Positions 56,033 through 64,000 of a stretch of 64,000 nt of DNA are shown in pieces. The notes below the pieces were generated by a model that saw only the letters and a program-made list of their open reading frames with translations, did not search any database and was not told the DNA's origin. This DNA is from Pseudomonas fortuita. GTDB taxonomy: Bacteria > Pseudomonadota > Gammaproteobacteria > Pseudomonadales > Pseudomonadaceae. Numbering within the stretch: the stretch's first letter is position 1; each line of letters opens with the position of its first letter. The position numbers and the translations under genes are program-made. Where the stretch lies: contig NZ_CP114035.2 of the NCBI RefSeq assembly GCF_026898135.2, positions 4,195,501 to 4,259,500 of the forward strand, in the 5' to 3' direction.

Positions 56033-58747
56033 ATGGCCACTATCCACGTAGACGGCAAAGCGCTCGAAGTCAACGGTGCAGATAACCTGTTACAGGCGTG
56101 TCTGTCGCTAGGCCTCGACATCCCTTATTTCTGCTGGCACCCGGCGCTTGGTAGCGTCGGTGCCTGCCGGCAGTGCGCGGTCAAGCAGTACACCGACGAG
56201 AACGACACCCGTGGTCGTATCGTCATGTCCTGCATGACCCCAGCCTCCGACGGCACCTGGATTTCCATCGAAGATGACGAGTCCAAGGCGTTTCGCGCCA
56301 GCGTCGTCGAATGGCTGATGACCAACCACCCGCACGACTGCCCGGTGTGCGAGGAAGGCGGTCACTGCCACCTGCAAGACATGACGGTGATGACCGGCCA
56401 CAACGAGCGCCGCTACCGTTTCACCAAGCGTACCCACCAGAACCAGGACCTCGGCCCGTTCATTGCCCATGAGATGAACCGCTGCATCGCCTGCTATCGC
56501 TGCGTGCGCTACTACAAGGACTACGCCGGTGGTACCGACCTGGGCGTCTACGGCGCCCACGATAACGTGTACTTCGGCCGTGTCGAAGACGGCGTGCTGG
56601 AAAGCGAGTTCTCCGGCAACCTGACCGAGGTCTGCCCGACCGGTGTGTTCACCGACAAGACCCACTCCGAGCGCTACAACCGCAAGTGGGACATGCAGTT
56701 TGCCCCAAGCATCTGCCATGGCTGCTCCAGCGGCTGCAACATCAGCCCGGGCGAGCGCTACGGTGAACTGCGCCGGATCGAAAACCGCTTCAACGGCTCG
56801 GTCAACCAGTACTTCCTGTGCGACCGCGGCCGCTTCGGTTACGGCTACGTCAACCGCAAGGATCGCCCACGCCAGCCACACCTGGCCGATGGCACCAAGC
56901 TGGGCCTGGACGCCGCCCTGGACAAGGCTGCCGACCTGCTGCGCGGCCGTACCATCGTCGGTATCGGCTCGCCACGCGCCAGCCTTGAAAGCAACTACGG
57001 CCTGCGTGAGCTGGTCGGTGCCGAGTACTTCTACTCCGGCATGGAAGCGGGCGAACTGGCCCGCGTGCGCCTGGCCCTGAACGTGCTGAACAACAGCCCG
57101 CTGCCGGTGCCGACCCTGCGCGACATCGAAGACCACGACGCCGTGTTCGTGCTCGGTGAAGACCTGACCCAGACCGCTGCCCGCGTGGCCCTCGCCGTGC
57201 GCCAGGCCACCAAGGGCAAGGCCGAGGCCATGGCCGAAGCGATGAAAGTGCAGCCATGGCTCGACGCCGCCGTGAAGAACATCGGCCAGCACGCGCTGTA
57301 CCCGCTGTTCATTGCCTCGCTGGCTGAAACCAAGCTGGACGACGTTGCCGAAGAATGCGTGCACGCCGCGCCTGCCGACCTGGCCCGCATCGGTTTCGCA
57401 GTGGCTCACGCCATCGACCCGAGCGCACCAGCCGTCGCCGGCCTGGACGACGAAGCCAAGGCCCTGGCCCAACGCATCGCCGACGCGCTGGTTGCCGCCA
57501 AGCGCCCACTGGTTGTCGCCGGTACTTCGCTGGCCGACCCGGCACTGATCGAAGCCGCCGCCAACATCGCCAAGGCCCTGAAGCTGCGCGAGAAGGACGG
57601 TTCGCTGAGCCTGGTGGTACCTGAGGCCAACAGCATCGGCCTGGCCATGCTCGGCGGCGAGTCCGTGGATGCCGCGCTGGACGCGGTCATCAGCGGCAAG
57701 GCCGACGCCATCGTCGTGCTGGAAAACGACCTGTACGCCCGCGTGCCGGCCGCCAAGGTCGACGCCGCCCTGGCTGCGGCCAAGGTGGTGATCGTTGCCG
57801 ACCACTCGAAAACGCCGACGGTCGACCGCGCCCACCTGGTACTGCCGGCCGCCTCGTTCGCCGAAGGCGACGGAACCCTCGTCAGCCAGGAAGGCCGCGC
57901 CCAGCGCTTCTTCCAGGTGTTCGACCCGCAGTACCTGGACAGCAGCATCCAGATCCACGAAGGCTGGCGCTGGATGCACGCCCTGCGTGCCACCCTGCTG
58001 AACAAGCCGGTCGACTGGACCCAGCTGGACCACGTTACCAGCGCCTGCGCCGAAGCCGCCCCGCAACTGGCCGGCATCGTCAACGCTGCACCAAGCGCCG
58101 CCTTCCGCATCAAGGGCATGAAGCTGGCCCGTGAGCCGCTGCGCTACTCTGGCCGTACTGCCATGCGCGCCAACATCAGCGTGCACGAACCGCGCACCCC
58201 GCAAGACAAGGACACCGCGTTCGCCTTCTCCATGGAAGGTTACTCGGGCTCCGCCGAACCGCGCCAGCAGGTGCCGTTCGCCTGGTCGCCGGGCTGGAAC
58301 TCGCCGCAAGCCTGGAACAAGTTCCAGGACGAGGTCGGTGGCCACCTGCGTGCCGGTGACCCTGGCGTACGCCTGATCGAGTCGCAAGGCGATCGCCTGA
58401 ACTGGTTCAACGCCATTCCGGGCGCCTTCAACCCGGCCCGTGGCACCTGGACCGCGGTACCGTTCTTCCACCTCTTCGGCAGCGAAGAAAGCTCCTCGCG
58501 GGCCGCGCCGGTACAAGAACGTATCCCGGCTGCCTACGTGGCCCTGGCCAAGTCCGAAGCCGACCGCCTGGGTGTCAACGAGGGCGCCCTGCTGAGCCTG
58601 AACGTGGCCGGTGTGGCCCTGCGCCTGCCGCTGCGCATCAATGAAGAGCTGGGCGCTGGCCTGGTCGCGCTGCCGAAAGGCCTGGCCGGCATCCCGCCTG
58701 CCATCTTCGGTGCATCCGTCGAAGGTCTGCAGGAGGCAGCACAATGA
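56033..58747 (+). CDS. nuoG: NADH-quinone oxidoreductase subunit G
   Basis: 904 residues. N-terminal [2Fe-2S] domain ([18 protein letters not shown]), His/Cys [4Fe-4S] region ([16 protein letters not shown]), [19 protein letters not shown] and a molybdopterin-oxidoreductase-like body with [10 protein letters not shown] holding the extra N7-type cluster as in E. coli. The electron-wire subunit of the peripheral arm. It overlaps nuoH by four bases. Confidence 0.96.
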   Translation: MATIHVDGKALEVNGADNLLQACLSLGLDIPYFCWHPALGSVGACRQCAVKQYTDENDTRGRIVMSCMTPASDGTWISIEDDESKAFRASVVEWLMTNHPHDCPVCEEGGHCHLQDMTVMTGHNERRYRFTKRTHQNQDLGPFIAHEMNRCIACYRCVRYYKDYAGGTDLGVYGAHDNVYFGRVEDGVLESEFSGNLTEVCPTGVFTDKTHSERYNRKWDMQFAPSICHGCSSGCNISPGERYGELRRIENRFNGSVNQYFLCDRGRFGYGYVNRKDRPRQPHLADGTKLGLDAALDKAADLLRGRTIVGIGSPRASLESNYGLRELVGAEYFYSGMEAGELARVRLALNVLNNSPLPVPTLRDIEDHDAVFVLGEDLTQTAARVALAVRQATKGKAEAMAEAMKVQPWLDAAVKNIGQHALYPLFIASLAETKLDDVAEECVHAAPADLARIGFAVAHAIDPSAPAVAGLDDEAKALAQRIADALVAAKRPLVVAGTSLADPALIEAAANIAKALKLREKDGSLSLVVPEANSIGLAMLGGESVDAALDAVISGKADAIVVLENDLYARVPAAKVDAALAAAKVVIVADHSKTPTVDRAHLVLPAASFAEGDGTLVSQEGRAQRFFQVFDPQYLDSSIQIHEGWRWMHALRATLLNKPVDWTQLDHVTSACAEAAPQLAGIVNAAPSAAFRIKGMKLAREPLRYSGRTAMRANISVHEPRTPQDKDTAFAFSMEGYSGSAEPRQQVPFAWSPGWNSPQAWNKFQDEVGGHLRAGDPGVRLIESQGDRLNWFNAIPGAFNPARGTWTAVPFFHLFGSEESSSRAAPVQERIPAAYVALAKSEADRLGVNEGALLSLNVAGVALRLPLRINEELGAGLVALPKGLAGIPPAIFGASVEGLQEAAQ

Positions 58748-59751
58748 GCTGGTTCACCCCCGAAGTGATCGATGTGATCATCCAGGTCGTCAAGGCTATC
58801 GTGGTGCTGCTGGCCGTAGTGGTCTGCGGCGCCCTGCTCAGCTTCGTCGAGCGCCGCCTGCTGGGCTGGTGGCAGGACCGCTACGGTCCTAACCGTGTCG
58901 GCCCGTTCGGCATGTTCCAGATCGCCGCCGACATGCTGAAGATGTTCTTCAAGGAAGACTGGAACCCACCCTTCGTCGACAAGATGATCTTCACCCTGGC
59001 GCCGGTCGTGGCCATGAGCGCCCTGCTGATCGGCTTCTCGATCATCCCGATCACACCGGGCTGGGGCGTTGCCGACCTGAACATCGGTCTGCTGTTCTTC
59101 TTCGCCATGGCTGGCCTGTCAGTCTACGCGGTGCTGTTCGCCGGCTGGTCGTCGAACAACAAGTACGCCCTGCTGGGCAGCTTGCGTGCTTCGGCACAGA
59201 CGGTGTCGTACGAAGTGTTCCTGGGCTTGGCGCTGATGGGCGTTGTGGTGCAGGTGGGCTCGTTCAACATGCGCGACATCGTTGAGTACCAGGCGCAGAA
59301 CCTGTGGTTCATCATTCCGCAGTTCTTCGGCTTCTGCACCTTCTTCATCGCTGGCGTCGCCGTGACTCACCGTCACCCGTTCGACCAGCCAGAAGCAGAA
59401 CAGGAACTGGCCGACGGCTACCACATCGAGTATGCCGGCATGAAATGGGGCATGTTCTTTGTCGGTGAGTACATCGGCATCATCCTCATCTCGGCGCTGC
59501 TGGTAACCCTGTTCTTCGGTGGCTGGCACGGCCCGTTCGGCATCCTGCCGCAACTGCCGTTCCTGTGGTTCGCCCTGAAGACCGCGTTCTTCATCATGCT
59601 GTTCATTCTGCTGCGCGCCTCGATTCCGCGCCCACGTTATGACCAGGTGATGGACTTCAGCTGGAAGTTCTGCCTGCCGCTGACCCTGATCAATTTGCTG
59701 GTGACCGCTGCGATCGTGCTCTACAACACGCCAGCCGTCGCGGCCCAGTGA
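58744..59751 (+). CDS. nuoH: NADH-quinone oxidoreductase subunit H
   Basis: 335 residues, eight membrane helices. The conserved quinone-channel loops are visible: [38 protein letters not shown] and [24 protein letters not shown] with its acidic row. It starts within the nuoG stop (ATGA). Confidence 0.96.
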   Translation: MSWFTPEVIDVIIQVVKAIVVLLAVVVCGALLSFVERRLLGWWQDRYGPNRVGPFGMFQIAADMLKMFFKEDWNPPFVDKMIFTLAPVVAMSALLIGFSIIPITPGWGVADLNIGLLFFFAMAGLSVYAVLFAGWSSNNKYALLGSLRASAQTVSYEVFLGLALMGVVVQVGSFNMRDIVEYQAQNLWFIIPQFFGFCTFFIAGVAVTHRHPFDQPEAEQELADGYHIEYAGMKWGMFFVGEYIGIILISALLVTLFFGGWHGPFGILPQLPFLWFALKTAFFIMLFILLRASIPRPRYDQVMDFSWKFCLPLTLINLLVTAAIVLYNTPAVAAQ

Positions 59752-59762
59752 GGATTTGACCC

Positions 59763-60311
59763 ATGTTCAAGTATATCGGCGACATCGTTAAGGGCACCGG
59801 CACACAGCTGCGCAGCCTGGCCATGGTGTTCTCCCACGGGTTCCGCAAGCGCGACACCCTGCAATACCCCGAAGAACCCGTGTACCTGCCGCCGCGCTAC
59901 CGCGGCCGCATCGTCCTCACCCGCGACCCCGATGGCGAGGAGCGCTGCGTAGCGTGCAACCTCTGCGCGGTGGCCTGCCCGGTTGGCTGCATCTCGTTGC
60001 AGAAGGCCGAGACCGAGGATGGTCGCTGGTACCCGGAGTTCTTCCGCATCAACTTCTCGCGTTGCATTTTCTGCGGCCTGTGTGAAGAAGCGTGCCCGAC
60101 CACCGCAATCCAGCTGACCCCGGATTTCGAAATGGCCGAGTTCAAGCGTCAGGACCTGGTGTACGAGAAAGAAGATCTGCTGATCTCCGGCCCCGGCAAA
60201 AACCCTGACTACAACTTCTACCGTGTTGCGGGTATGGCGATCGCTGGCAAGCCGAAAGGCGCTGCGCAGAACGAAGCCGAGCCGATCAACGTGAAGAGCT
60301 TGCTCCCATAA
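59763..60311 (+). CDS. nuoI: NADH-quinone oxidoreductase subunit I
   Basis: 182 residues. Two 8-Fe ferredoxin motifs, [15 protein letters not shown] and [15 protein letters not shown], hold clusters N6a and N6b linking NuoG to NuoB. A short amphipathic N-terminal helix lies along the membrane. Confidence 0.97.
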   Translation: MFKYIGDIVKGTGTQLRSLAMVFSHGFRKRDTLQYPEEPVYLPPRYRGRIVLTRDPDGEERCVACNLCAVACPVGCISLQKAETEDGRWYPEFFRINFSRCIFCGLCEEACPTTAIQLTPDFEMAEFKRQDLVYEKEDLLISGPGKNPDYNFYRVAGMAIAGKPKGAAQNEAEPINVKSLLP

Positions 60312-60321
60312 GGACAGAAAG

Positions 60322-60822
60322 ATGGAATTCGCTTTCTACTTCGCATCCGGGATCGCCGTGGTCTCCACCCTTCGGGTGGTGACCGGCACAAACCCCGTGC
60401 ACGCCTTGCTTTACCTGATCATTTCACTGATCTCCGTGGCCATGATCTTCTTCTCACTGGGTGCGCCGTTCGCCGGCGCCCTGGAAGTGATCGCCTACGC
60501 CGGCGCCATCATGGTGCTGTTCGTGTTCGTGGTGATGATGCTCAACCTGGGGCCGGCTTCGGTCGCCCAGGAACGGGGCTGGCTCAAGCCCGGCATCTGG
60601 GCAGGGCCGGTGATCCTCGGCACCCTGCTGCTGCTGGAACTGCTGTACGTGCTGTTCGTCGCCCCGAGCGGCGCTGGCATCAGCGGCACCACCGTGGGCC
60701 CGAAAGAAGTGGGCATCAGCCTGTTCGGGCCGTACCTGCTGGTGGTCGAACTGGCCTCGATGCTGCTGCTGGCTGCAGCCGTCACCGCCTTCCACCTGGG
60801 CCGCAACGAGGCGAAGGAGTAA
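60322..60822 (+). CDS. nuoJ: NADH-quinone oxidoreductase subunit J
   Basis: 166 residues, five membrane helices; the third has the conserved [19 protein letters not shown] involved in the coupling of quinone reduction to proton transfer. It is 10 bp after nuoI and 3 bp before nuoK. Confidence 0.95.
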   Translation: MEFAFYFASGIAVVSTLRVVTGTNPVHALLYLIISLISVAMIFFSLGAPFAGALEVIAYAGAIMVLFVFVVMMLNLGPASVAQERGWLKPGIWAGPVILGTLLLLELLYVLFVAPSGAGISGTTVGPKEVGISLFGPYLLVVELASMLLLAAAVTAFHLGRNEAKE

Positions 60823-60825
60823 ATC

Positions 60826-61134
60826 ATGGGTGCTATCCCTCTCGAGCATGGCCTGGCGGTCGCCGGTATCCTGTTCTGCTTAGGTCTGGTTGGCCTGATG
60901 GTCCGCCGCAACATCCTCTTCGTGCTCATGAGCCTGGAAGTCATGATGAACGCCTCTGCCCTGGCGTTCGTCGTCGCCGGGGCCCGTTGGGTCCAGCCCG
61001 ACGGCCAGGTGATGTTCATTCTGGTGATCAGCCTGGCAGCCGCCGAGGCCAGTATTGGCCTGGCCATCCTGCTGCAGCTGTATCGCCGCTTCCACACTCT
61101 CGACATCGATGCTGCCAGTGAGATGCGCGGATGA
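60826..61134 (+). CDS. nuoK: NADH-quinone oxidoreductase subunit K
   Basis: 102 residues, three helices, MrpC-like; conserved Glu in [14 protein letters not shown] and in [14 protein letters not shown] form part of the central proton path. It overlaps nuoL by four bases. Confidence 0.96.
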   Translation: MGAIPLEHGLAVAGILFCLGLVGLMVRRNILFVLMSLEVMMNASALAFVVAGARWVQPDGQVMFILVISLAAAEASIGLAILLQLYRRFHTLDIDAASEMRG

Positions 61135-62984
61135 ACCTTCTCTTCCTGACTTTCGTCTTCCCCCTCGTCGGCTTCCTGCTGCTGTCGTTCTCGCGCGGGC
61201 GGTTCTCGGAGAACCTGTCCGCCCTGATCGGCGTCGGCTCGGTGGGCCTTTCGGCCGCCACCGCCGCCTATGTCATCTGGCAGTTCAATGTCGCACCACC
61301 TGAAGGTGGCGCGTACAGCCAACTGCTGTGGCAGTGGATGTCGGTGGACGGCTTTGCGCCGAACTTCACCCTGTATCTGGACGGCCTGTCGGTCACCATG
61401 CTCGGCGTGGTCACCGGTGTCGGCTTCCTGATCCACCTGTTCGCGTCCTGGTACATGCGTGGCGAAGCCGGCTACTCGCGTTTCTTCTCGTACACCAACC
61501 TGTTCATCGCCAGCATGCTGTTCCTGATCCTCGGCGATAACCTGCTGTTCATCTACTTCGGCTGGGAAGGTGTAGGCCTGTGCTCGTACCTGCTGATCGG
61601 TTTCTACTACAGCAACCGCAATAACGGTAACGCGGCGCTCAAGGCATTCATCGTTACCCGTATCGGCGACGTGTTCCTGGCCATCGGCCTGTTCATCCTG
61701 TTCGCCCAGCTGGGTACCCTGAACGTGCAGGAACTGCTGGTGCTGGCACCGCAGAAGTTCCAGGCGGGCGACACCTGGATGGTGCTGGCAACGCTGATGC
61801 TGCTGGGCGGTGCGGTCGGTAAATCGGCCCAGCTGCCACTGCAGACCTGGCTGGCCGACGCAATGGCGGGCCCAACCCCGGTTTCGGCACTGATCCACGC
61901 GGCAACCATGGTGACTGCGGGCGTGTACCTGATCGCCCGGACCAATGGCCTGTTCCTGCTGGCACCGGACATCCTGCACCTGGTAGGTGTTGTCGGTGGC
62001 GTGACCCTGGTACTGGCCGGCTTCGCCGCGCTGGTACAGACCGACATCAAGCGTATCCTCGCCTACTCGACCATGAGCCAGATCGGCTACATGTTCCTGG
62101 CCTTGGGCGTTGGCGCCTGGGATGCGGCGATCTTCCACCTGATGACCCACGCCTTCTTCAAGGCCCTGCTGTTCCTTGCCTCCGGTGCGGTGATCGTTGC
62201 CTGCCACCACGAGCAGAACATCTTCAAGATGGGCGGCCTGTGGAAGAAACTGCCCCTGGCCTACGCCAGCTTCGTGGTCGGTGGTGCTGCCCTGGCCGCC
62301 CTGCCGATCGTGACCGTGGGCTTCTACTCCAAGGACGAAATCCTCTGGGAAGCGTTTGCCAGCGGTAACACCGGCCTGCTGTACGCCGGCCTGGTCGGTG
62401 CGTTCATGACCTCGCTGTACACCTTCCGCCTGATCTTCATCGCCTTCCACGGCGAAGCCAAGACCGAAGCTCACGCGGGTCACGGCATCAGCCACTGGCT
62501 GCCGCTGGGTGTGCTGATCGTGCTGTCGACCTTCGTGGGTGCCTGGATCACCCCGCCGCTGGCAGGCGTGCTGCCTGAGAGCGCCGGCCACGCCGGTGGT
62601 GAAGCCAAGCATGCGCTGGAGATCACCTCGGGTGCCATCGCCATCGCTGGTATCCTGCTGTCGGCCCTGCTGTTCCTGGGCAAGCGCAGCTTCGTCAGCG
62701 CAGTCGCCAACAGCGGCATCGGCCGCGTCCTGTCGGCCTGGTGGTTCGCCGCTTGGGGCTTCGACTGGATCTACGACAAGCTTTTCGTCAAACCGTACCT
62801 GTTGATCTGCCACATCCTGCGCAAGGACCCGGTAGACCGCAGCATCGGCCTGATTCCTCGGATGGCGCGTGGCGGTCATGTCGCCATGAGCAAGACCGAG
62901 ACTGGCCAACTGCGCTGGTACACCGCCTCTATCGCCGTGGGTGCCGTGCTGGTGCTCGGTGCCGTGTTAGTGGCTGCGGTATGA
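61131..62984 (+). CDS. nuoL: NADH-quinone oxidoreductase subunit L
   Basis: 617 residues, antiporter-like proton pump. [23 protein letters not shown] holds the key Glu, [33 protein letters not shown] the Lys/His path, and the C-terminal long lateral helix lies in the last 100 residues. About 16 membrane helices. It is followed by nuoM after 40 bp. Confidence 0.97.
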   Translation: MNLLFLTFVFPLVGFLLLSFSRGRFSENLSALIGVGSVGLSAATAAYVIWQFNVAPPEGGAYSQLLWQWMSVDGFAPNFTLYLDGLSVTMLGVVTGVGFLIHLFASWYMRGEAGYSRFFSYTNLFIASMLFLILGDNLLFIYFGWEGVGLCSYLLIGFYYSNRNNGNAALKAFIVTRIGDVFLAIGLFILFAQLGTLNVQELLVLAPQKFQAGDTWMVLATLMLLGGAVGKSAQLPLQTWLADAMAGPTPVSALIHAATMVTAGVYLIARTNGLFLLAPDILHLVGVVGGVTLVLAGFAALVQTDIKRILAYSTMSQIGYMFLALGVGAWDAAIFHLMTHAFFKALLFLASGAVIVACHHEQNIFKMGGLWKKLPLAYASFVVGGAALAALPIVTVGFYSKDEILWEAFASGNTGLLYAGLVGAFMTSLYTFRLIFIAFHGEAKTEAHAGHGISHWLPLGVLIVLSTFVGAWITPPLAGVLPESAGHAGGEAKHALEITSGAIAIAGILLSALLFLGKRSFVSAVANSGIGRVLSAWWFAAWGFDWIYDKLFVKPYLLICHILRKDPVDRSIGLIPRMARGGHVAMSKTETGQLRWYTASIAVGAVLVLGAVLVAAV

Positions 62985-63024
62985 CAATGAATCTTGCGAC
63001 TTTGCCAAAGGAAACCAACCCGTC

Positions 63025-64000
63025 ATGATTTTGCCTTGGCTGATCCTGATCCCCTTCATCGGCGGCTTCCTGTGCTGGCTGGGTGAGCGCTTCGGCGCCA
63101 CCTTGCCGCGCTGGATCGCGCTGCTGACCATGTCCCTGCTGCTCGGCATCGGCCTGTGGCTGTGGGCGACCGGCGACTACACCCTCGCCCCCGCTCCGGG
63201 CGCCGAACCTGCCTGGGCCCTGGAATACAAACTCCAGTGGATCCAGCGCTTCGGCATCAGCATCCACCTGGCCCTCGACGGCCTGTCGCTGCTGATGATC
63301 CTGCTCACCGGCCTGCTCGGTGTGCTGTCGGTACTGTGCTCCTGGAAAGAGATCCAGCGCCACGTCGGCTTCTTCCACCTCAACCTGATGTGGATTCTCG
63401 GCGGCGTGGTCGGTGTGTTCCTGGCCCTGGACCTGTTCCTGTTCTTCTTCTTCTGGGAAATGATGCTGGTGCCGATGTACTTCCTCATCGCGCTCTGGGG
63501 TCATAGCTCGGCAGACGGCAAGAAGACCCGGATCTACGCGGCGACCAAGTTCTTCATCTTCACCCAGGCCAGCGGCCTGATCATGCTGGTGGCGATCCTG
63601 GGCCTGGTGCTGGTCAACTACAACACCACCGGCGTGCTCACCTTCAACTACAGCGACCTGCTCAAGGCCGAGCTGCCAGCCGGTGTCGAGTACCTGCTGA
63701 TGCTGGGCTTCTTCATCGCCTTCGCGGTGAAGCTGCCAGTGGTACCGTTCCACTCCTGGCTGCCTGATGCCCACGCCCAGGCACCGACCGCAGGTTCCGT
63801 GGACCTGGCGGGTATCTTGCTGAAGACCGCGGCCTACGGCCTGCTGCGCTTCGCCCTGCCGCTGTTCCCGAACGCCTCGGCCGAGTTCGCGCCCATCGCC
63901 ATGACCCTGGGCCTGATCGGTATCTTCTACGGTGCCTTCCTGGCCTTTGCGCAAACCGACATCAAGCGCCTGATCGCCTTCTCCAGCGTCTCGCACATGG
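63025..64000 (+). CDS. nuoM: NADH-quinone oxidoreductase subunit M (5' part)
   Basis: The frame starts MILPWLILIPFIGGFLCWLGERFG and is open to the window edge, giving 325 of about 510 residues. Antiporter-like core motifs are present: FFFFWEMMLVPMYFLIALWG (Glu), FAVKLPVVPFHSWLPDAHAQAPTAGSVDLAGILLKTAAYG and DIKRLIAFSSVSHM. The usual gene order puts nuoN next, outside the window. Confidence 0.96.
   Translation, partial: MILPWLILIPFIGGFLCWLGERFGATLPRWIALLTMSLLLGIGLWLWATGDYTLAPAPGAEPAWALEYKLQWIQRFGISIHLALDGLSLLMILLTGLLGVLSVLCSWKEIQRHVGFFHLNLMWILGGVVGVFLALDLFLFFFFWEMMLVPMYFLIALWGHSSADGKKTRIYAATKFFIFTQASGLIMLVAILGLVLVNYNTTGVLTFNYSDLLKAELPAGVEYLLMLGFFIAFAVKLPVVPFHSWLPDAHAQAPTAGSVDLAGILLKTAAYGLLRFALPLFPNASAEFAPIAMTLGLIGIFYGAFLAFAQTDIKRLIAFSSVSHM

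Noticed and set aside
56108..58744. 878-codon frame antisense to nuoG
   Set aside because: High-GC third positions create long antisense frames. The sense frame has the full NuoG domain set; the antisense product is low-complexity (Gly, His, Gln, Val) with no motif or SD.
60495..62909. 804-codon frame antisense to nuoJ-nuoL
   Set aside because: It crosses three real genes and is a shadow rich in His, Gln and Arg.

Overview
The window looks like the chromosome of a Pseudomonas putida-group bacterium. Evidence: the gene order tRNA-Gly/pgsA/uvrC/gacA, then fusA2, aceA and a complete nuo operon with fused nuoCD; many REP palindromes of the type carrying GTGGGAGCGGG or GTAGGAGCG cores; an iron-responsive PrrF small RNA; and high GC throughout except in inserted segments. 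This assignment rests on recognising gene content and is not a database result.

Layout. 1-7.1 kb: 3' part of a biotin-dependent acyl-CoA carboxylase (probably liuD), a CI/LexA-like repressor divergent from a small DUF6124-like gene, the Fur-controlled PrrF sRNA followed by a small sigma-region-4/FecR-N hybrid protein, a LysR/acetylpolyamine-deacetylase pair and a secreted EEP-family nuclease/phosphatase. 7.1-12.9 kb: mosaic accessory DNA with a LuxR-type autoinducer-binding domain lacking its HTH, a secreted S8 peptidase homologue, a secreted phytase-like protein, an orphan DsbA-like protein and degenerate repeats that resemble insertion-sequence ends. 12.9-24.5 kb: a catabolic island (OprD porin, FAH hydrolase, 2-keto-4-pentenoate hydratase-like enzyme, DUF4286 protein, two IclR regulators, MHS transporter, shikimate-dehydrogenase-like enzyme, Gfo/Idh/MocA oxidoreductase, TIM-barrel isomerase, SDR). 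It abuts tRNA-Gly(GCC), a classic island attachment gene. Its substrate is unknown; the genes suggest uptake and breakdown of a small carboxylate or cyclitol-like compound, with Hfq/Crc-type A-rich sites before the porin and the transporter.

24.7-45.6 kb is mostly core: tRNA-Gly, pgsA, uvrC, gacA, small regulators, a PiT phosphate transporter, GST, thioesterase, an amino-acid permease with LysR and a class III aminotransferase (possibly 2-aminoadipate/lysine catabolism), EF-G2, a SulP transporter, a second S8 peptidase paralogue, an orphan secretin-like domain protein and isocitrate lyase. At 45.6-48.2 kb a lower-GC insertion sits immediately downstream of aceA and is followed by a second, diverged copy of the 3' third of aceA. 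The insertion carries a decayed minus-strand operon: a fragment of an alpha-oxoamine-synthase-like PLP enzyme, an MFS transporter and an SDR interrupted by one in-frame amber codon. 48.7-51 kb: REP elements, a DUF3077 gene, lysoplasmalogenase and a strong Fur-box-like palindrome before nuoA. 51.1-64 kb: nuoA, B, CD, E, F, G, H, I, J, K, L and the start of nuoM, which runs off the window.

The observations most worth following are the aceA-targeted insertion with its aceA' direct repeat and decayed biosynthetic-looking operon; the two S8 peptidase paralogues with Glu at the catalytic Asp position; the HTH-less LuxR protein whose Shine-Dalgarno abuts a perfect palindrome; and the tRNA-Gly-linked catabolic island with three GGAAC-N4-TTACAA repeats.
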